Shown here: positions 42,387 to 51,313 of the stretch, piece by piece
Layout of the letters: every line of letters starts with the position of its first letter
How positions within the stretch are numbered: the first letter of the stretch is position 1
From: Mycolicibacterium boenickei
GTDB lineage: Bacteria; Actinomycetota; Actinomycetes; Mycobacteriales; Mycobacteriaceae
Direction: 5' to 3'
Assembly (NCBI RefSeq): GCF_010731295.1
Contig: NZ_AP022579.1
Location: forward strand, 6,014,001-6,078,000
Length of the DNA stretch: 64,000 bases
Translations under genes and position numbers: made by a program
Notes under the pieces: generated by a model
The model's input: the letters and a program-made list of their open reading frames with translations, nothing else
Told to the model about the DNA's origin: nothing
Databases searched by the model: none

Positions 42387-43324
42387 CTCAATCGACCGTC
42401 GACGAAGACGCTTTCTGGAATGCCGTCGTCCAGACCCTCCGGCATCGAACGGCCGTTGCGAGCCAGCAGGTCGACTGCGCTCACACCGGTGGCTTGCCAG
42501 CCGTGGGCTTCGAGCCAGTCAACGACCTCAGTACGCTCCTCTTCATAAAGGAGGTTGCCGGATGCGGCGATGTCCTCCCGGCCGAGTTTGGCAGCAGCCT
42601 CGCGATACCGCTGCATCTGCTCCTCGCGACGCGCGAAACTCTCGGCGCTGAAGAACTCGTTGCTGAATGCCTCCACCGCCACCCGGCTGCCCGGCGCGCT
42701 CAACTCTGTGATCCGCTCGAACAGCACGTCCTGCGCCTCGGCTGTCAGGTACGGCAGCAGGCCCTCGGCCGACCAGGCCGTCGGCGCTGCGGGATCGAAA
42801 CCCGCTGCGCGCAGAGCGGCCGGCCAGTCGTTGCGCAGGTCGATAGGAACACCTACATAGGTCGCCAGCGGTGATACCCCCCGCGCTTCCAGAGTGGCGA
42901 ACTTGAAGTCCAGTACTTTGGGTTGATCGATCTCGTACACCACGCTGCCGGCGGGCCAGTCCAACCGCCAAGCTCGCGCATCCAGACCTGCCGCCAGGAT
43001 CACTGACTGCCGGATGCCGCTCGCCGCCGCATCGGTGAAGAATTCGTCGAAGAACAACGTGCGCGACGCGGTGTAGCCCATCATCGCCTGCATCCGCTCT
43101 TTGAAATGGGGGTCCAGTGCCGCCAGTTCGGCGGGCAATTCTTCCGGTCGAAGGTACATGTTCCAGAGACCATCGCCGGCGGCCTCCAGAAACATCTGCG
43201 CATACGGATCACGGATCAACGGGTTCTCACTGTTGGTCTCCGCCGCCCGACCCGCGGCGACACCCAAGGCGGTGGCACCCACGCTCTCGTTGATGTCCCA
43301 GCTGTCGCCTTCTGTTCTAGCCAT
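42383..43324 (-). CDS. Class I SAM-dependent methyltransferase (TIGR00027 family)
   Basis: A 313-residue methyltransferase of the family strongly expanded in mycobacteria (leucine carboxyl methyltransferase-like). It starts [20 protein letters not shown], with [36 protein letters not shown] (SAM-binding), [16 protein letters not shown] and AEGLLPYL. Targets are unknown; some members methylate carboxyl or hydroxyl groups of lipids or small acids. It is transcribed opposite to TetR and separated from the thioesterase upstream by about 60 bp. Confidence 0.9.
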   Translation of the reverse strand: MARTEGDSWDINESVGATALGVAAGRAAETNSENPLIRDPYAQMFLEAAGDGLWNMYLRPEELPAELAALDPHFKERMQAMMGYTASRTLFFDEFFTDAAASGIRQSVILAAGLDARAWRLDWPAGSVVYEIDQPKVLDFKFATLEARGVSPLATYVGVPIDLRNDWPAALRAAGFDPAAPTAWSAEGLLPYLTAEAQDVLFERITELSAPGSRVAVEAFSNEFFSAESFARREEQMQRYREAAAKLGREDIAASGNLLYEEERTEVVDWLEAHGWQATGVSAVDLLARNGRSMPEGLDDGIPESVFVDGRLS

Positions 43325-43384
43325 GGTTGCCCCTTCGCCGTCTTCGTCCGATGTCCACGGACGAAGTCCAAATCATTATACTGA

Positions 43385-44236
43385 CTAACTTTCCCTGGGC
43401 GGTGGGAAGTAAATCTCCTGGGCCGCCGTGCAGACCAAATCGCCGGCCCGGTTATAGATCGCGCCCGTCGCCAGAGCGCGTCCGGCGACTCCGGTGGTTG
43501 AGGTCTGTTCGTAGAAAAGCCAATCCGAGAAATCAGCAGGGCGGTGGAACCACACTGTGTGATCGAGAAGAGCCGAGATATCGTATTGCGATTTCCGCAT
43601 CGGCCCCAGCGTGGCCTCCACCGGCGTGAGAGCGCTCTGCAGGGTGAGCACACAACTGTTCACCACCGGGTCCGCCGGAACCGCACCCCTGGCGCGCAGC
43701 CAGATGCGACTCACCGGGCCAGAGGGCTCTTCTGAGTCCATGGCGATGCGCGGCGGCGGGTCGAGATAGCGGACGTCGAACGGTCGTTCCTCGATCCAAA
43801 ACCCGCCGAACTCTTCGGCGTAGGGCGCGAGTTGTTGTTCGATGGGCATCAACGATTCCGGCGGTGGCGCCGCGGGCATCGTGCGCTGGTACCCGGCGGA
43901 GTGGACGCCTGCGGTGAACGAGGCGAGGCCCTCCATCAGCACCTCGCCGGCCTGGGTGGCGGCGATGCGGCGGGCCGAAAAGGTGCCGCCGTCATGCAGT
44001 CGGGTGACCTCGAACCGGACCGGCCAACGTGCATCACCACGGCGCAAGAAGTAGACGTGCAGGCTGTGCGGCCGGCGCCCCTGTGCGGTCCGGCTTGCAG
44101 CCATCAACGCCTGCGCAGCGATCTGACCACCGACGATGTGATGGTTGGGCGGATCGGGTTGGGTGCCCTCGAAGGTGTCGCCCCCCAACGGTGCGAGTTC
44201 AAACAAGTTCAACACATCCGCCAGCGTTACCAGCAT
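43385..44236 (-). CDS. tesB: Acyl-CoA thioesterase II (TesB-like)
   Basis: 283 residues with two hot-dog domains. It has GGQIAAQALMAASRTAQGRR, SLHVYFLRRGDARWPVRFEV, GGTFSARRIAATQAGEVL and the C-terminal catalytic region around LLDHTVWFHRPADFSDWLFY. It hydrolyses acyl-CoA to free acid and CoA, releasing CoA when intermediates pile up. It is divergent from the SDR at 44317, with a shared 80-bp promoter region that contains a 28-bp repeat-like site. Confidence 0.92.
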   Translation of the reverse strand: MLVTLADVLNLFELAPLGGDTFEGTQPDPPNHHIVGGQIAAQALMAASRTAQGRRPHSLHVYFLRRGDARWPVRFEVTRLHDGGTFSARRIAATQAGEVLMEGLASFTAGVHSAGYQRTMPAAPPPESLMPIEQQLAPYAEEFGGFWIEERPFDVRYLDPPPRIAMDSEEPSGPVSRIWLRARGAVPADPVVNSCVLTLQSALTPVEATLGPMRKSQYDISALLDHTVWFHRPADFSDWLFYEQTSTTGVAGRALATGAIYNRAGDLVCTAAQEIYFPPPRES

Positions 44237-44258
44237 CCAACCCTCGATCCCCGTGTCA

Positions 44259-44286
44259 CTAAAACGATAAATAGTTTACTGTTTGT
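44259..44286. promoter_or_regulatory. Degenerate copy of the 28-bp inverted repeat
   Basis: Read on the minus strand this is ACAAACAGTAAA-N4-TTATCGTTTTAG, which lines up with the 36369-36396 site. It lies between the divergent TesB and SDR genes. Similarity is partial. Confidence 0.3.
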
Positions 44287-44316
44287 GGAACATCGTGCGA
44301 AGGAGGACGCGGCAAC

Positions 44317-45138
44317 GTGCGGATCATCGTTACGGGAGGAAACAGCGGCGTAGGCAGGGCGACCGCTGGCGCGATGGTCGCGGCAGGCCATGAAGTGGTG
44401 ATCGCCTGCCGGACTCTGAGCAAAGGCTTCGAGGCCGCCGAGGCGATGCCCGGCGATGTCGATGTACGCGAACTCGACCTGGCAGATCTCACGAGTGTGC
44501 GCAAGTTCGCCGATACCGTCGACTACGTCGATGTACTGGTGAACAACGCCGGAATACTCGGCCTGCCACTCACCCGTACGGCCGACGGATTCGAAGCCCA
44601 CATGGGCACCAACCACCTCGGCCACTTCGCATTGACCTGTCTGCTCAGCGACCGGATCCGCGATCGCGTGGTGGCGGTGGCCAGCACGAACTACCAAACG
44701 GCCCAGATCCACCTTCACGACCTGAACTGGGAGCACCGCAAATACAACCCGTGGGCGGCGTACGGGGAATCCAAGCTGGCCAACTTGCTGTTCGTGCGTG
44801 AGTTGACGGCTCGCGGAGTAACCGCGTACGCCTCGGATCCGGGGATGACGAACACGTCGATCACCCGTGACGGTTCGGGTGCGCTGCAGTGGGCCGGCCG
44901 CGTGATCTCACCCCACATCGCCCAGAGTCCGGCTGACGGCGCACGTTCCACCATTCAAGCGATCACCACGGCACTGCCCAATGGCAGCTACATCGCCCCG
45001 CGCGGCCCATTTCATCAGTGGGGCGCGCCGAAGCCCACCAAACTGAAAGACAAGGCCCGCGACGCGAACAGCGCAAAACGGTTGTGGGAGTTGTCCGCCG
45101 AACTGACGGGATGCGAGTGGCAGGGCGACGGGACGTGA
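44317..45138 (+). CDS. Short-chain dehydrogenase/reductase
   Basis: A 273-residue SDR read from GTG 44317. Cofactor motif TGGNSGVGRATAGAM, NNAGILGLPL, and the active-site YGESKLANLLF with the YxxxK pair. It belongs to the retinol dehydrogenase/protochlorophyllide reductase-like SDR group and oxidises or reduces a lipid alcohol or ketone; the substrate is unknown. The first gene of a three-gene operon with an acyl-CoA dehydrogenase and a DUF35 protein, joined by a GTGA overlap. Confidence 0.87.
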   Translation: MRIIVTGGNSGVGRATAGAMVAAGHEVVIACRTLSKGFEAAEAMPGDVDVRELDLADLTSVRKFADTVDYVDVLVNNAGILGLPLTRTADGFEAHMGTNHLGHFALTCLLSDRIRDRVVAVASTNYQTAQIHLHDLNWEHRKYNPWAAYGESKLANLLFVRELTARGVTAYASDPGMTNTSITRDGSGALQWAGRVISPHIAQSPADGARSTIQAITTALPNGSYIAPRGPFHQWGAPKPTKLKDKARDANSAKRLWELSAELTGCEWQGDGT

Positions 45139-46289
45139 CCGTCGAACGTCTGCTGCCCACCCCCGAGGCGTACGAGTTGGTACGCCTTGCCGCCACTGTC
45201 GCCGACAAGGTACTAGACCCGGTCGTCGACGAGCACGAAAGAGCGCAGACCTACCCTGAAGGCGTGTTCCGCACACTCGGCGAAACCGGTCTGCTCACAC
45301 TGCCCCACCCCGAGGAATGGGGGGGCGGTGGGCAACCCTACGAGGTCTACCTGCAGGTCCTTGAGGAGCTGGCGGCGCGCTGGGCTGCTGTGGCGGTCGC
45401 AGTGAGTGTGCATGTGCTGTCGTGTCATCCGTTGATCGCGTTCGGTACCGCCGAGCAACAGGAAATGTGGCTGCCGGACATGTTGGGCGGTCAGAGGATC
45501 GGCGCCTACAGCCTGTCCGAGCCGCAGGCCGGCTCAGACGCGGCCGCACTGTCATGCAAAGCTTCCGCGGTAGATGGCGGCTACCGCATCAACGGCGCCA
45601 AGGCCTGGATCACCCACGGAGGCATCGCCGACTTCTATAGCCTTTTTGCACGTACCGGTGATGGCGCACAACCGATCTCATGCTTCCTAGTCGACCGGAG
45701 CACCGACGGGCTGTCCTTCGGCAAACCAGAGGACAAGATGGGCCTGCACGCGATACCGACCACCACGGCGCACTATGACGACGCGTTCGTAGACACCCAG
45801 CGCCGGATAGGCACCGAGGGTCAAGGATTGCAAATCGCCTTCAGTGCACTGGATTCCGGACGACTGGGCATCTCTGCCGTCGCCGTTGGACTGGCACAGG
45901 CTGCACTCGATGAAGCATCCACCTATGCCCAGCAACGGACGACATTCGGCCGCAGGATCATCGACCACCAGGGATTGGCATTCCTGTTGGCCGATATGGC
46001 CGCCGCCGTCGACTCGGCCCGTGCCACCTACCTGGATGCCGCGCGCCGACGCGATGCCGGACTGCCGTATTCACGCAATGCGTCGGTCGCAAAACTCGTT
46101 GCAACCGACGCGGCGATGAAGGTGACTACCGACGCCGTGCAGGTCCTCGGCGGGTACGGCTACACCCGCGACTACCGTGTAGAACGGTATATGCGCGAGG
46201 CGAAGATTACCCAGATCTTCGAAGGCACCAATCAGATTCAGCGGCTGGTCATCGGCCGGTCGCTCACCGCCTCGGGAGGAACGAAATGA
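45135..46289 (+). CDS. Acyl-CoA dehydrogenase
   Basis: 384 residues from GTG 45135, overlapping the SDR stop. It has YSLSEPQAGSDAAALSCKAS, GAKAWITHGGIADFYSLFAR, RTTFGRRIIDHQGLAFLLAD, VQVLGGYGYTRDYRVERYMR and the end AKITQIFEGTNQIQRLVIG. The Glu in the FEGTNQ motif is the usual catalytic base region of short/medium-chain enzymes. It makes the 2,3-double bond in an acyl-CoA. Context suggests branched or aromatic-side-chain acyl-CoA; the exact substrate is unknown. Confidence 0.92.
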   Translation: MTVERLLPTPEAYELVRLAATVADKVLDPVVDEHERAQTYPEGVFRTLGETGLLTLPHPEEWGGGGQPYEVYLQVLEELAARWAAVAVAVSVHVLSCHPLIAFGTAEQQEMWLPDMLGGQRIGAYSLSEPQAGSDAAALSCKASAVDGGYRINGAKAWITHGGIADFYSLFARTGDGAQPISCFLVDRSTDGLSFGKPEDKMGLHAIPTTTAHYDDAFVDTQRRIGTEGQGLQIAFSALDSGRLGISAVAVGLAQAALDEASTYAQQRTTFGRRIIDHQGLAFLLADMAAAVDSARATYLDAARRRDAGLPYSRNASVAKLVATDAAMKVTTDAVQVLGGYGYTRDYRVERYMREAKITQIFEGTNQIQRLVIGRSLTASGGTK

Positions 46290-46744
46290 CGTCTGACACC
46301 GAATACCAGCGACCGCAGCTGCGGCTGGCACCCAGCCCGACCGCAGAGTCGCGGGCTTTCTGGACCGGGGGCGAACACGGTCAACTGCTGATCAACCGCT
46401 GTCATGGTTGCGGACATTTCTTCCACCCGCCGGGACCGGCCTGCTGGCGCTGCCGGAGCACCGATGTCGCACCGGAGCCGGTGTCCGGGCGGGGGAAGGT
46501 GACGACCTACACCGTCAACCGCCAGCCCTGGATCCCCGGGTTCGAGCCGCCCTACATCGTGGCGATGGTCGAACTCGAGGATGAGCCCGACGTCCGGCTC
46601 ATCACCAATGTGGTTGGAGTGTCTGAGAACGACATCCGAATCGGCATGGCCGTCGAGGTGTTCTTCGAAGACTGGACTGCGCTCTCGGGCGCCGAGGACA
46701 GCCGGGTCTGGCTACCGCTGTTCCGTCCCGTCGGCACGGCTTGA
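46286..46744 (+). CDS. DUF35 OB-fold/zinc-ribbon protein
   Basis: 152 residues. An N-terminal rubredoxin-like zinc ribbon (CHGCGHFFHPPGPACWRCRS) and a C-terminal OB fold (GKVTTYTVNRQPWIPGFEP, YIVAMVELEDEPDVRLITNV). Such proteins usually pair with a thiolase/lipid-transfer protein (ChsH2-Ltp2 type) and stabilise acyl-CoA complexes, e.g. retroaldol cleavage in sterol side-chain breakdown. No thiolase gene is adjacent here, so the partner is encoded elsewhere. Overlaps the dehydrogenase by ATGA. Confidence 0.88.
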   Translation: MTSDTEYQRPQLRLAPSPTAESRAFWTGGEHGQLLINRCHGCGHFFHPPGPACWRCRSTDVAPEPVSGRGKVTTYTVNRQPWIPGFEPPYIVAMVELEDEPDVRLITNVVGVSENDIRIGMAVEVFFEDWTALSGAEDSRVWLPLFRPVGTA

Positions 46745-47081
46745 CTCCCGCCCCAACAGGTCTGTTTGATGACGAATTCAGTTATGCGGTAGCTGCTTTC
46801 GCCGAGATCAACGATGCGCAGCTTGACCCCTTGCCCGATTCGCAGGTGAGCGGGATCGGCGTCGATGACAGCGGTGATCCGCAGCCCATGATCGCCACCT
46901 CCTGGCACCCATCGGACGCTCCTCGTCGAGCGTGCGTTCGACCGAATGGTTGCCGGAGCCGGTGCGCGCCCTCGATGACCTGATACGTCAAAGAGGTCGC
47001 CGCGTTGCCGACCGTGCTGAACTGACGAGGTACGGTTTGAAGCGGTCCGCCATAGTGGTGCCGGCTGTGCGCTGAACGTCA
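46745..47081. other. Intergenic stretch with a possible DUF35 relic on the minus strand
   Basis: About 340 bp without a convincing gene. A minus-strand frame encodes RITAVIDADPAHLRIGQGVK followed by LRIVDLGESSYRITEFVIKQ, which resembles the end of a DUF35 OB fold, but there is no zinc ribbon upstream and no proper stop. It may be a decayed copy. Confidence 0.3.
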
Positions 47082-47097
47082 TCTAACATTAGTGTCA
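47082..47097 (-). promoter_or_regulatory. TGACA-N3-RTG operator, site C
   Basis: On the minus strand TGACACTAATGTTAGA, ending 21 nt before ATG 47119. One of six copies of the cluster motif, consensus TGACA-N3-RTGYYAGA. Confidence 0.55.
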
Positions 47098-47118
47098 CTT
47101 TCCATGGAGGTGACAGAT

Positions 47119-47976
47119 ATGAAGCCTGACCGACTCGTGGTGTGCGCAAGCCACAGCCCGGGCAAAGAACGCGACGTCGAGCACGCCTTTGGTCGCCAGT
47201 TCCGCTCAGCGCTCGACGCCGCCGCCGAAAAGGTGCGGGAGTTCGACCCGGACGTCGTGGTGTTGTTCGGCGGTGATCACCGACGCGCCTTCCGGCACGT
47301 GGTGCCAGCCTTCGGCGTTGCGCTGTCCGCGTCGATCCTGGCCGAGGGCGGCCATCCGGCCGGGGCTCTCGATGTGCCGTCCGCGTTGGCTCGCAGCCTG
47401 TGCGAATATCTGCTCGCAGCCGGATTCGATATCGCCACGTGTCGCGATATCGGACTCGATCATGCCTTCGCCCAACCAATTCGGGATCTGCTTGGCGATC
47501 TCACCGCCAAACCCGTCATCCCCATTGCGGTGAACTGCGCCACCGCTCCGCTCCCCACTGCCCGCCGCGTCGCCGATTTCGCAGCTGAGGTTGGGCGGTT
47601 CCTCGACGGCGTCGACCAACGCGTCCTACTGATCGGCACGGGCGGGTTGTCGCATTCACCCCCGAGCCTCGAGATCGACACCTACGACCTCAGTGACGAG
47701 GAGCGGGCACGGATCATCGCTGACGGTATGGCAGACGCGCGCAACAAGATTCGCCCCGACTGGGATGCCGAAGTGCTTGACGCGATGTCGACCTGGGATC
47801 TGGCGGCTCTGATCCGGCTCGTCGACAGCGCGCACTCCCGTGCGGGCGCCGGCGCCAATGAGGTGCGTACCTGGCTGGCGGCCGGTGCCGCCGGCGGCGG
47901 TCGGCCCATCACCCCGCTGGTCTACGAACCCGTACCGGAGTGGATCACCGGGATGGCGGTCGCGATGTCGGAGTGA
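47119..47976 (+). CDS. LigB/MhpB-type extradiol dioxygenase family protein
   Basis: 285 residues, ATG 47119 preceded by GGAGGTGACAG. It shows MhpB (3-carboxyethylcatechol 2,3-dioxygenase) family motifs: CASHSPGK at the start, VVVLFGGDHRRAF, GLDHAFAQP and GTGGLSHSPPS. The His residues in DHAFAQP and GLSHSPP correspond to conserved MhpB histidines. Family members cleave catechol rings with Fe(II). The rest of the cluster is aliphatic beta-oxidation, so the true substrate may be a ring-bearing acid or this may be a non-ring-cleaving member. Its end overlaps the convergent racemase gene by 32 nt. Confidence 0.82.
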   Translation: MKPDRLVVCASHSPGKERDVEHAFGRQFRSALDAAAEKVREFDPDVVVLFGGDHRRAFRHVVPAFGVALSASILAEGGHPAGALDVPSALARSLCEYLLAAGFDIATCRDIGLDHAFAQPIRDLLGDLTAKPVIPIAVNCATAPLPTARRVADFAAEVGRFLDGVDQRVLLIGTGGLSHSPPSLEIDTYDLSDEERARIIADGMADARNKIRPDWDAEVLDAMSTWDLAALIRLVDSAHSRAGAGANEVRTWLAAGAAGGGRPITPLVYEPVPEWITGMAVAMSE

Positions 47977-49054
47977 GGGACCCGTCTCGCGCGGGCACCG
48001 GCCGCAACGCCGGCGTGCGGGAGAACAACGGCGCGGGCGCCGGCTGACGGACGCCATCCACCTCGACAAACACATTGCGGGCCTGCAGCTGGGCATCGTC
48101 GGCCGCCTCGACGACCGTCAGCACGGGCGTGACGCAGGCGTCGCTGTCCGCGAACACCCGAGACCACTCGTCGCGGGAACGCTGCCGGAACGTCTCAGCC
48201 AGTACCCGCCGCATCTCCGGCCAGCCGGCCTTGTCCCGTTGCGCACCAAGGGTTCCCGGATCGATCTCCAGCAGCCGCAACATCTCTCCGAAGAACTCCG
48301 GTTCGAGCGCGCCCACGGCGACGTAGCCACCGTCCGCGCATTCGTAGGTGCAGTAGAACGGCGCTGAGCCGTCGAAGATGTTGGTACCGCGCTGATCCGA
48401 CCAACGGCCGTCGCCCAGCATCGACCACAACACGTGACCAAGCACCGGAGCACCGTTGACGATGGCGGCGTCGATCACCTGGCCGCGCCCCGAGCCTTGC
48501 CGCTCGATTAGGGCGGCAAGCACACCAAGGACGGCGAACATCGAGCCACCGCCGTAGTCGCCAACCAGGTTCAGCGGCGGGACGGGGGGAAGGCCTGGGT
48601 TGCCCATGGCATACAGCAACCCGGTCAGCCCGATGTAGTTGATGTCGTGACCGGCCTGCTGAGCGCGCGGCCCGGTCTGCCCCCAGCCCGTAACCCGGGT
48701 ATAGATCAGACCCGGATTGCGCCGACAGCATTCGTCGGGGCCGAGTCCGAGCCGCTCGGTGACGCCGGGGCGGAATCCTTCGATGAGGACGTCGGCGCGG
48801 TCGATCAGCTGGCGAACCCGGTCGAGATCATCGGTGTTCTTCAGGTCCGCAGCGACCAGTTGGCGACCGCGCAGCCCAGCGCCGCTGCCCACATGCCCCG
48901 GTCGGTGTACTCGTAGTACCTCGGCGCCGAGATCAGCGAGCACCATGGCGGCGTGCGGACCGGGACCCATGCCCGCCAGCTCGACGACTGTGACATCTAC
49001 CAGAGGGCCACTTCTTTCTTCGCCGGCCCTGCCGATATCTGACGCAACGTTCAT
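47945..49054 (-). CDS. mcr: Alpha-methylacyl-CoA racemase (CaiB/BaiF class III family)
   Basis: 369 residues. It carries the racemase signatures AGHDINYIGLTGLLYA (catalytic His) and LVGDYGGGSMFAVLG (catalytic Asp), with YECADGGYVAVGALEPEFF, as in M. tuberculosis Mcr. It interconverts 2R- and 2S-methylacyl-CoA so that beta-oxidation enzymes can act on methyl-branched chains such as isoprenoids or sterol side chains. Racemase has been implicated in polyisoprene breakdown in Gordonia. It is divergent from the fused dehydrogenase, with motif copies between them. Confidence 0.9.
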   Translation of the reverse strand: MNVASDIGRAGEERSGPLVDVTVVELAGMGPGPHAAMVLADLGAEVLRVHRPGHVGSGAGLRGRQLVAADLKNTDDLDRVRQLIDRADVLIEGFRPGVTERLGLGPDECCRRNPGLIYTRVTGWGQTGPRAQQAGHDINYIGLTGLLYAMGNPGLPPVPPLNLVGDYGGGSMFAVLGVLAALIERQGSGRGQVIDAAIVNGAPVLGHVLWSMLGDGRWSDQRGTNIFDGSAPFYCTYECADGGYVAVGALEPEFFGEMLRLLEIDPGTLGAQRDKAGWPEMRRVLAETFRQRSRDEWSRVFADSDACVTPVLTVVEAADDAQLQARNVFVEVDGVRQPAPAPLFSRTPALRPVPARDGSLTPTSRPPSR

Positions 49055-49082
49055 ATCTCTAACCTTGCCTACTTGGGTTGTT

Positions 49083-49119
49083 AACTCGTCATGTTAGATT
49101 GCATCTGACATATCCGTCA
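49083..49119. promoter_or_regulatory. Divergent operator region, site B
   Basis: Minus-strand copy TGACGGATATGTCAGA at 49104-49119, and a plus-strand half-copy ending CATGTTAGA at 49098. The two copies face the racemase and dehydrogenase genes. Same motif family as at 47082, 54726, 54803, 58584 and 58672. Confidence 0.5.
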
Positions 49120-49138
49120 CTATGCCGGGAGTAACATC

Positions 49139-51313
49139 GTGAGCATCTCCGCGCTCGCCATCGTCGAGGAGCACCACGAGCTGGCCGAGGCCGCCGTGGG
49201 TCAACTGTCCAGGCACAAGAGTCGCGCCACCGCCCGCGCCACCCTCGACGGCGGTTCGCCACACCCAATCGACCTGTGGGAAGCAGCTGCGGCACTCGGT
49301 TGGCATGGGTTGGCCATCAGCGAGGAGCACGGCGGCTCGGGATTCGGCATCGCCGAGCTGGCCATCGTGCTGGAAGCCATGGGTCACGAACTGTGCCCTG
49401 GACCCTTCCTGCCCACTGCGACCGCCGCACTGGTGATCGACCGCTGCGGCACCGATATGCTGCGCGCAGCCCTTCTCCCCTCGTTGGCGAGCGGGAAACT
49501 GGTTGGCGCCGTGGGCCTCTCCACAGACATCGTGCTCAGCCGCGACTCGATCGCCAATGGCACCGCCCGCGCCGTCGCCGGGGCGCCCGATGCCGGTGTG
49601 CTGGTGCTGGCCGCCGGCGCAGACCTGATCGTGGTGGACACCGAGGCCGACGGCGTGACCATCACCGCACTGGCCGGGTTGGATACCAGCCGCAGCATCG
49701 GAGATGTCACTCTGCACGATGTCGAGCTACCCGTCGAACGAATTCTTTCGGGCGCAGACACAAAGGCGCGCTCAGCTTTCCGCATTCTTGCTGCTGCCGA
49801 AGCGGTCGGTGTCGGCTGGGCGGCGCTGCGGATGGCCACCGAGTACGTCAAGGTCCGCGAGCAGTTCGGACGCACCATCGGCACCTTCCAGGCGGTCAAG
49901 CATCACCTGGCCAACATGTTCATAGCCGCCCAACAGAGCACCGCGGCGGTGTGGGACGCGGCGCGCTCGAACGATCTGGACGATGCGTCATTCGCCGCCG
50001 CGGTCGCCGCGGCCCACGCCACACGCATGCAGACGTTCATCACGCAGAAGAACATTCAGCTTCACGGCGGAATCGGCTACACCTGGGAGCACGATGCCCA
50101 CCTGTACCTGCGGCGGGCCCAGAGCCTGACCGCACTGATCGGGGATACCGGCGACGCACTCGCCGACATCACCGAGGCGCAACGCACCGGGGCAGCCCAC
50201 GGCGTTTCGTTCACGCTGCCCGCCGAGGCCGACAGATTCCGGCGTGAGGCGGCCGAGGCGGCCGCGCGGTTGCGCTCGTTGCCATCTGCCGAGCAACGCG
50301 ACTACCTGGTCGATTCCGGTTATCTGGTGCCGCACTGGCCAAAACCGTGGGGACGCCAAGCCGGTGTGGTCGAACAACTCGTCATCGACGAGGAATTCGC
50401 GGCAGACAGCGGTGTCGATCTGCCTGATCTGGGTATCACCGGGTGGGTGATGCTCACCATCGCGCAGGCCGGTACCGATGACCAGAGGGCGCGCTGGGTA
50501 GAGCCGGTGCTGCGCGGTCAGACCAACTGGTGCCAACTGTTTTCCGAACCTGGCGCAGGCTCCGATGCCGCGGCTGTGCGCACCACGGCCACCCGGGTCG
50601 ACGGTGGGTGGCGGGTCACGGGGCAAAAGGTCTGGACCAGCTTGGCGCACGAATGTCAATGGGGCCTCGCGACGGTACGCACCGATCCGGACGCCCCGAA
50701 ACACGCAGGTGTCACGATGATGGCGATCGACATGTCCGCCCCTGGCGTCCGGGTGCTTCCGCTGCGTGAGCTCACCGGCGAGGCATTGTTCAACGAGGTG
50801 TTCTTGGACGATGTGTTCGTGCCCGACAACGATGTGGTCGGGGACGTCAACCGTGGCTGGCTCGTGGCGCGCGCGACGCTGGGCAATGAGCGGGTGTCGA
50901 TCGGCGGCGGCTCCGGTGCCATCGGCGTGGGTGCCGACGACCTGATCAAGCTGCTCGACAACACTTCCCACGCAGCAGCGGCGCGCCGGGAGCACCGGGT
51001 CGGCGAGGTGATCGCCGAACTTCATGCCCTACGCCTACTGAATCTGCGCAATGCCAGCCGCGCCATCGCGGGCGGCGACACCGCGGCCGAGGCCAATGTC
51101 AGCAAGCTGCTTCAGGCCGAATCCTCGCAACACGTCAGCGAACTCGCGATCGAGCTGGCCGGAACGTCCGCGGTCGCCGGCGGAACGCCGGAGCTGACCC
51201 GCGCCTATCTGTACGCCCGGTGTCTGACCATCGCCGGCGGCACCTCGGAGATCATCCGCAACACCATCGCCGAGCGCCTGCTGGGCCTACCGCGCGATCC
51301 GCTGGCGAAATGA
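49139..51313 (+). CDS. Fused two-domain acyl-CoA dehydrogenase (FadE34-like)
   Basis: 724 residues made of two acyl-CoA dehydrogenase units. The N-terminal half (1-365) has REQFGRTIGTFQAVKHHLAN and NIQLHGGIGYTWEHDAHLYL but lacks the SEPGAGSD block. The C-terminal half has LFSEPGAGSDAAAVRTTATR, GQKVWTSLAHECQWGLATVR and CLTIAGGTSEIIRNTIAERL. This single-chain alpha-beta design and length match M. tuberculosis FadE34 (ChsE3), which acts on steroid side-chain CoA esters; other alpha2beta2 steroid dehydrogenases use separate genes. The likely substrate is a bulky or branched acyl-CoA. It reads from GTG 49139 after GGGAG. Confidence 0.92.
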   Translation: MSISALAIVEEHHELAEAAVGQLSRHKSRATARATLDGGSPHPIDLWEAAAALGWHGLAISEEHGGSGFGIAELAIVLEAMGHELCPGPFLPTATAALVIDRCGTDMLRAALLPSLASGKLVGAVGLSTDIVLSRDSIANGTARAVAGAPDAGVLVLAAGADLIVVDTEADGVTITALAGLDTSRSIGDVTLHDVELPVERILSGADTKARSAFRILAAAEAVGVGWAALRMATEYVKVREQFGRTIGTFQAVKHHLANMFIAAQQSTAAVWDAARSNDLDDASFAAAVAAAHATRMQTFITQKNIQLHGGIGYTWEHDAHLYLRRAQSLTALIGDTGDALADITEAQRTGAAHGVSFTLPAEADRFRREAAEAAARLRSLPSAEQRDYLVDSGYLVPHWPKPWGRQAGVVEQLVIDEEFAADSGVDLPDLGITGWVMLTIAQAGTDDQRARWVEPVLRGQTNWCQLFSEPGAGSDAAAVRTTATRVDGGWRVTGQKVWTSLAHECQWGLATVRTDPDAPKHAGVTMMAIDMSAPGVRVLPLRELTGEALFNEVFLDDVFVPDNDVVGDVNRGWLVARATLGNERVSIGGGSGAIGVGADDLIKLLDNTSHAAAARREHRVGEVIAELHALRLLNLRNASRAIAGGDTAAEANVSKLLQAESSQHVSELAIELAGTSAVAGGTPELTRAYLYARCLTIAGGTSEIIRNTIAERLLGLPRDPLAK

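Noticed and set aside
46745..47081. Minus-strand frame resembling the end of a DUF35 protein
   Set aside because: No zinc ribbon, no clear start or stop, and the frame simply runs on antisense to the neighbouring gene. Listed only as a possible relic.
47945..47976. Overlapping gene ends (47945, 52487, 42383) as assembly errors
   Set aside because: Both proteins of each convergent pair are complete with family-typical ends; short tail-to-tail overlaps are normal in dense genomes.
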